From Haplosporangium gracile (taxonomy: Eukaryota; Mortierellomycota; Mortierellomycetes; Mortierellales; Mortierellaceae): a stretch of 10,363 bases of DNA. A model generated the notes under the pieces. It saw only the letters and a list, made by a program, of their open reading frames with translations. It did not search any database and had not been told where the DNA came from. The first letter of the stretch is position 1; each line of letters starts with the position of its first letter. The stretch lies in contig JAAAUF010001206.1 in assembly GCA_015499985.1 (NCBI GenBank), positions 1 to 10,363 of the forward strand, given 5' to 3'. Shown here piece after piece: positions 7,619 through 10,363 of the stretch. The translations under genes were made by a program, and so were the position numbers.

Positions 7619-10363
7619 ATGATGCACACCACCTCCATTGCAGAGCCAAAGAACACCGGCTCCAAGACCGAGAAGGCTGTTGCCGCCAAAAACAACAACA
7701 ACAAGTTAAAGACACCCGTCGTCCAGGAGAGAGAGGAGGATGGTACTGGCGTCATTGGTCTGGATCCTTGGCTCGAGCCTTACTCTGGAGGCCTCAAGCA
7801 CAGGTAATATACACTCTTTTTCCTGTTCTCGCTGAGATATGTAGCATTTGCTCCATGTTTGGCGAGAAACGCCTTCTTTGCAACTACACATTCTCATGCA
7901 CATTATTTACTTCTTCCCCTTTCCTTTGGCGACCTGATGATAATAACAGATATGCGTTATACAAGGCCTGGAGAGAAAAGATCGAGAACGAAGGAGGGTA
8001 CGAAAAGTTCAGCAGAGGTTACGAACGGCTCGGGTTCAATGTCTCCAAGACCGGTATCACCTATCGCGAATGGGCACCCAATGCCAAGGAGGCATTCCTT
8101 TTTGGAGACTTTAGTAAGTTTTCATTTACTCTCTCCTCTTCTTCCTCAGCAACATATAAAAACTTGTTTTTGTAGTTCTTTGAAATCTTACTGACACCGC
8201 ATCCGCCTTTTGTTTCTTGGTTTCTCGCCTTCCCCCGCCCTTTGTCTACTGTGGTTATTGCTTTGGTTGTTGAATAGACGGATGGAACAACTCGAGCCAT
8301 CCGATGACAAGGGACAACTATGGCGTGTACGAGATCTTTTTGCCCAACAAGGCGGACGGAACAGCAGCCATTGAACACAACTCTAAAGTCAAGGTAATGG
8401 TTATTATCAAAATGCCTATTGGCTGAAAAAAAAAGGGAAAAGGGAAGGACGCAGCTGGCGTCCGACGATGACCCACGACCCGCCTGCTCGAGTGAATGGT
8501 TTGCTAGTGTAATTTTTTGACTTAATCCTTATCACTAAATATTCGTTCATTCGTCCCTCGCTCCCTCGCTTCGTCTGCATATGCGTGCTACCGTATAGAT
8601 CACGATGATCAAGCCTGACGGGACCCGTATCGATCGCCTCCCAGCCTGGATCAAGCGTGTCACCCAGGACTTGAGCGTTTCTCCTATATACGATGCTATC
8701 TTCTGGAACCCTGCCAAAAAGTACCAATGGAAGAACAAGGCCCCTCCCAAGCCCGCCAGTCTCAAGGTTTATGAAGCCCATGGTACGTGTTGTTCTCGTA
8801 TTGCGTTTGTTTATGGGAAATAATGACGTTGAAAGGAGGGAAAGGGGTAGTACGAGTTTTTAGCATTCTTTTGCTTGTGCTTGCATCTCTGGCCTTCCCG
8901 CACCGACCAACACAAAAAAAAGCGAAAAGGAAACTAATCGCTGTCATTTCTCCTTTTTTTGTGTGGTTGTCATCGTTGTAGTCGGAATTGCCACGCCCGA
9001 AGGTCGTGTTGGCCAGTTCACAGAGTTCACTGCCAATGTCCTCCCCCGCATCAAGAAGTTGGGATACAACACCATCCAATTGATGGCCATCATGGAACAC
9101 GCTTACTATGCCTCCTTTGGCTACCAAGTCACCAGCTTCTTTGCCGTCAGCAGCCGCTATGGTGACTTTTGTTCTTTGTAGCATTGCATCATTAGCACTA
9201 CGAGTATTATTTCGGGTCTTACGTGCTAACGCCTCTCTTATTTTTTGTTACGACTTAAAAGGTACACCTGAGGAGCTGAAAGAGTTGATTGACACTGCTC
9301 ACGGACTGGGAATCACGGTTCTTCTCGATGTCGTCCACTCGCACGCCTGCAAGAACGTTCTGGACGGACTCAACAACTTTGACGGAAGCGATCACCAATA
9401 CTTCCACGAGGGCGGCAAAGGCCGACATGAGCTTTGGGACTCTCGTCTGTTCAACTACAACAGCCACGAAACCATGCGCTTCCTGTTGAGTAACCTGCGC
9501 TTTTACATGGAGGAATATCACTTTGATGGCTTCCGCTTTGACGGTGTCACCAGCATGATGTATCTCCACCATGGTATCGGATATGGATTCTCGGGCAACT
9601 ATCACGAGTACTTTGGAGATACTGTTGATCTTGAGGCTGTTGTCTACCTCATGCTCGCCAACGATATGCTCCACAAGCTGTATCCCGAGTCCATCACCAT
9701 CGCCGAAGGTAACCTAGAGTTCATTTCGTTGAGTTTGCTTCCAGTTGATGCTGTAATTGCAAGGCGTAAACAAATCATAACCGTATTCCTTTTATTTCTA
9801 CGATTAGATGTGTCTGGTATGCCCACGTTGTGCCGACCTGTCACAGAGGGTGGAGTTGGATTTGACTACCGTCTATCGATGGCCATCCCAGACATGTGGA
9901 TCAAGCTACTCAAGGAAAAGTCGGACGACGAGTGGGATATCGGCAACATTGTGTTTACCCTCACCAACCGCCGATACAGGGTATTTTTTTACTTTTTATT
10001 TTTTTTCTTAGGCTCGCACTCATTCCTGTCATATACAAACCCGCTAACACGTACTCTCTCGTTCCACCATCCTAGGAGCCTTCAATTGCGTATTGCGAGT
10101 CGCATGACCAGGCTCTGGTCGGTGACAAGACGATTGCATTCTGGTTGATGGACAAGGAGATGTACACCCATATGAGTGTCCTCACCGAGTTGACGCCCAT
10201 TATCGACCGTGGTCTTGCCCTCCACAAGATGATCAGGTAACGATTTGTTGTCACACACTCCCAATCATTGCCCGCGAATCAATCGCGTCAGTTCTGCCTC
10301 GTTTCTGTTCCTGAAATCGACTTGTTTCATAACTCACAAAACTCTCTGTAAACTTATGACAAC
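7619..10363 (+). CDS. GLC3: 1,4-alpha-glucan (glycogen) branching enzyme, GH13, 3' end beyond window
   Basis: Makes the alpha-1,6 branches of glycogen by moving alpha-1,4 glucan chains (EC 2.4.1.18), in the cytosol. Exons 7619-7803, 7950-8113, 8278-8393, 8599-8782, 8982-9161, 9262-9708, 9808-9980 and 10076-10236 join in frame to 536 codons plus 2 nt. Residues 1-50 form a basic, Asn-rich leader without a signal peptide. A CBM48-type module follows (TYREWAPNA...GDFNGW, about 95-120), then the GH13 barrel: YEAHVGIATPE; region I DVVHSH (D299 to H304); region [11 protein letters not shown] with nucleophile D370; region III IAEDVSGMP with acid/base E425; region IV CESHDQ with D494. All catalytic residues are present. 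Yeast Glc3 has about 704 residues, so roughly a quarter is missing at the right edge. The start is a double ATG (7619 and 7622), each with adenine at -3. The last donor, at 10237, opens an intron that has no fitting acceptor before the edge. Confidence 0.96.
9709..9807 (+). other. Intron 6 of the branching enzyme: 99 nt, in frame, no stop
   Basis: The intron lies in phase 1 between E425 and D426 of catalytic region III. It is a multiple of three and has no in-frame stop, so retention would insert 33 mostly hydrophobic residues next to the acid/base residue. Its donor (GTAACC) and acceptor (TTAG) are acceptable. Removing it restores the conserved AEDVSGMP motif, which supports it as a real intron. 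Confidence 0.85.
10237..10363 (+). other. Intron 8 of the branching enzyme, 5' part only
   Basis: The donor GTAACG follows the two codon bases AG of a conserved Arg (after the residues HKMI). None of the AG dinucleotides to the window edge is followed by sequence resembling the expected continuation of a branching enzyme, so the acceptor lies outside. Confidence 0.7.

Noticed and set aside
3673..10236. Functional link between the autophagy receptor and glycogen branching enzyme, such as a dedicated glycophagy pair
   Set aside because: Adjacency alone is weak evidence in fungi. The genes have separate upstream regions, and the receptor has no glycan-binding module such as CBM20.
1..10363. tRNA, rRNA, CRISPR array, transposon or viral insertion
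   Set aside because: No tRNA box pair, rRNA-like stretch, spaced repeats, terminal inverted repeats, or transposase or reverse transcriptase motifs were seen on either strand.

Overview
The window looks like nuclear DNA of a filamentous fungus. The genes carry many short GT-AG introns (95 to 215 nt), the 5' regions are long and pyrimidine-rich, there are glutamine-repeat proteins, and two genes encode eukaryotic proteins (a fungal-type NBR1 selective autophagy receptor and a eukaryotic glycogen branching enzyme). The intron density, balanced base composition and CT-rich upstream tracts would fit an early-diverging fungus (Mucoromycota/Mortierellomycota). That placement is an inference from style, not from a marker gene.

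Layout. (1) 1-2096, minus strand: a very long single-exon reading frame, 698 codons without a stop, that runs off the left edge. It encodes a low-complexity Gln/Pro/Ser/Thr-rich protein with five poly-Q runs and a seven-copy TYVPQS-type hexapeptide repeat; its function is not recognised. (2) 2097-3672: divergent intergenic region of about 1.6 kb holding the upstream regions of the minus-strand gene and of the next gene, with mirrored homopurine/homopyrimidine tracts. (3) 3673-6773, plus strand: a complete six-exon gene for a 776-residue NBR1-type autophagy cargo receptor: PB1 domain, Cys/Lys/Asn-rich linker, three ZZ zinc fingers, disordered linker with a PTEP repeat, FW (NBR1-type Ig-like) domain, acidic tail with an Atg8-interacting motif. 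(4) 6774-7618: 3' UTR of that gene, then the upstream region of the next. (5) 7619 to the right edge, plus strand: glycogen branching enzyme, eight exons visible (536 codons plus 2 nt), including all four catalytic GH13 regions; the C-terminal part lies outside the window.

The genes do not form an obvious pathway. The autophagy receptor and the branching enzyme are neighbours on the same strand with separate upstream regions. Points most worth a second look: the symmetric phase 1-1 exon that encodes exactly the cysteine-rich linker between PB1 and ZZ1 of the receptor; the PB1 domain, which keeps its basic face but has a degraded acidic OPCA loop; an identical 15-nt pyrimidine element upstream of all three genes in gene-sense orientation; and a stop-free 99-nt intron inside the active-site region of the branching enzyme.
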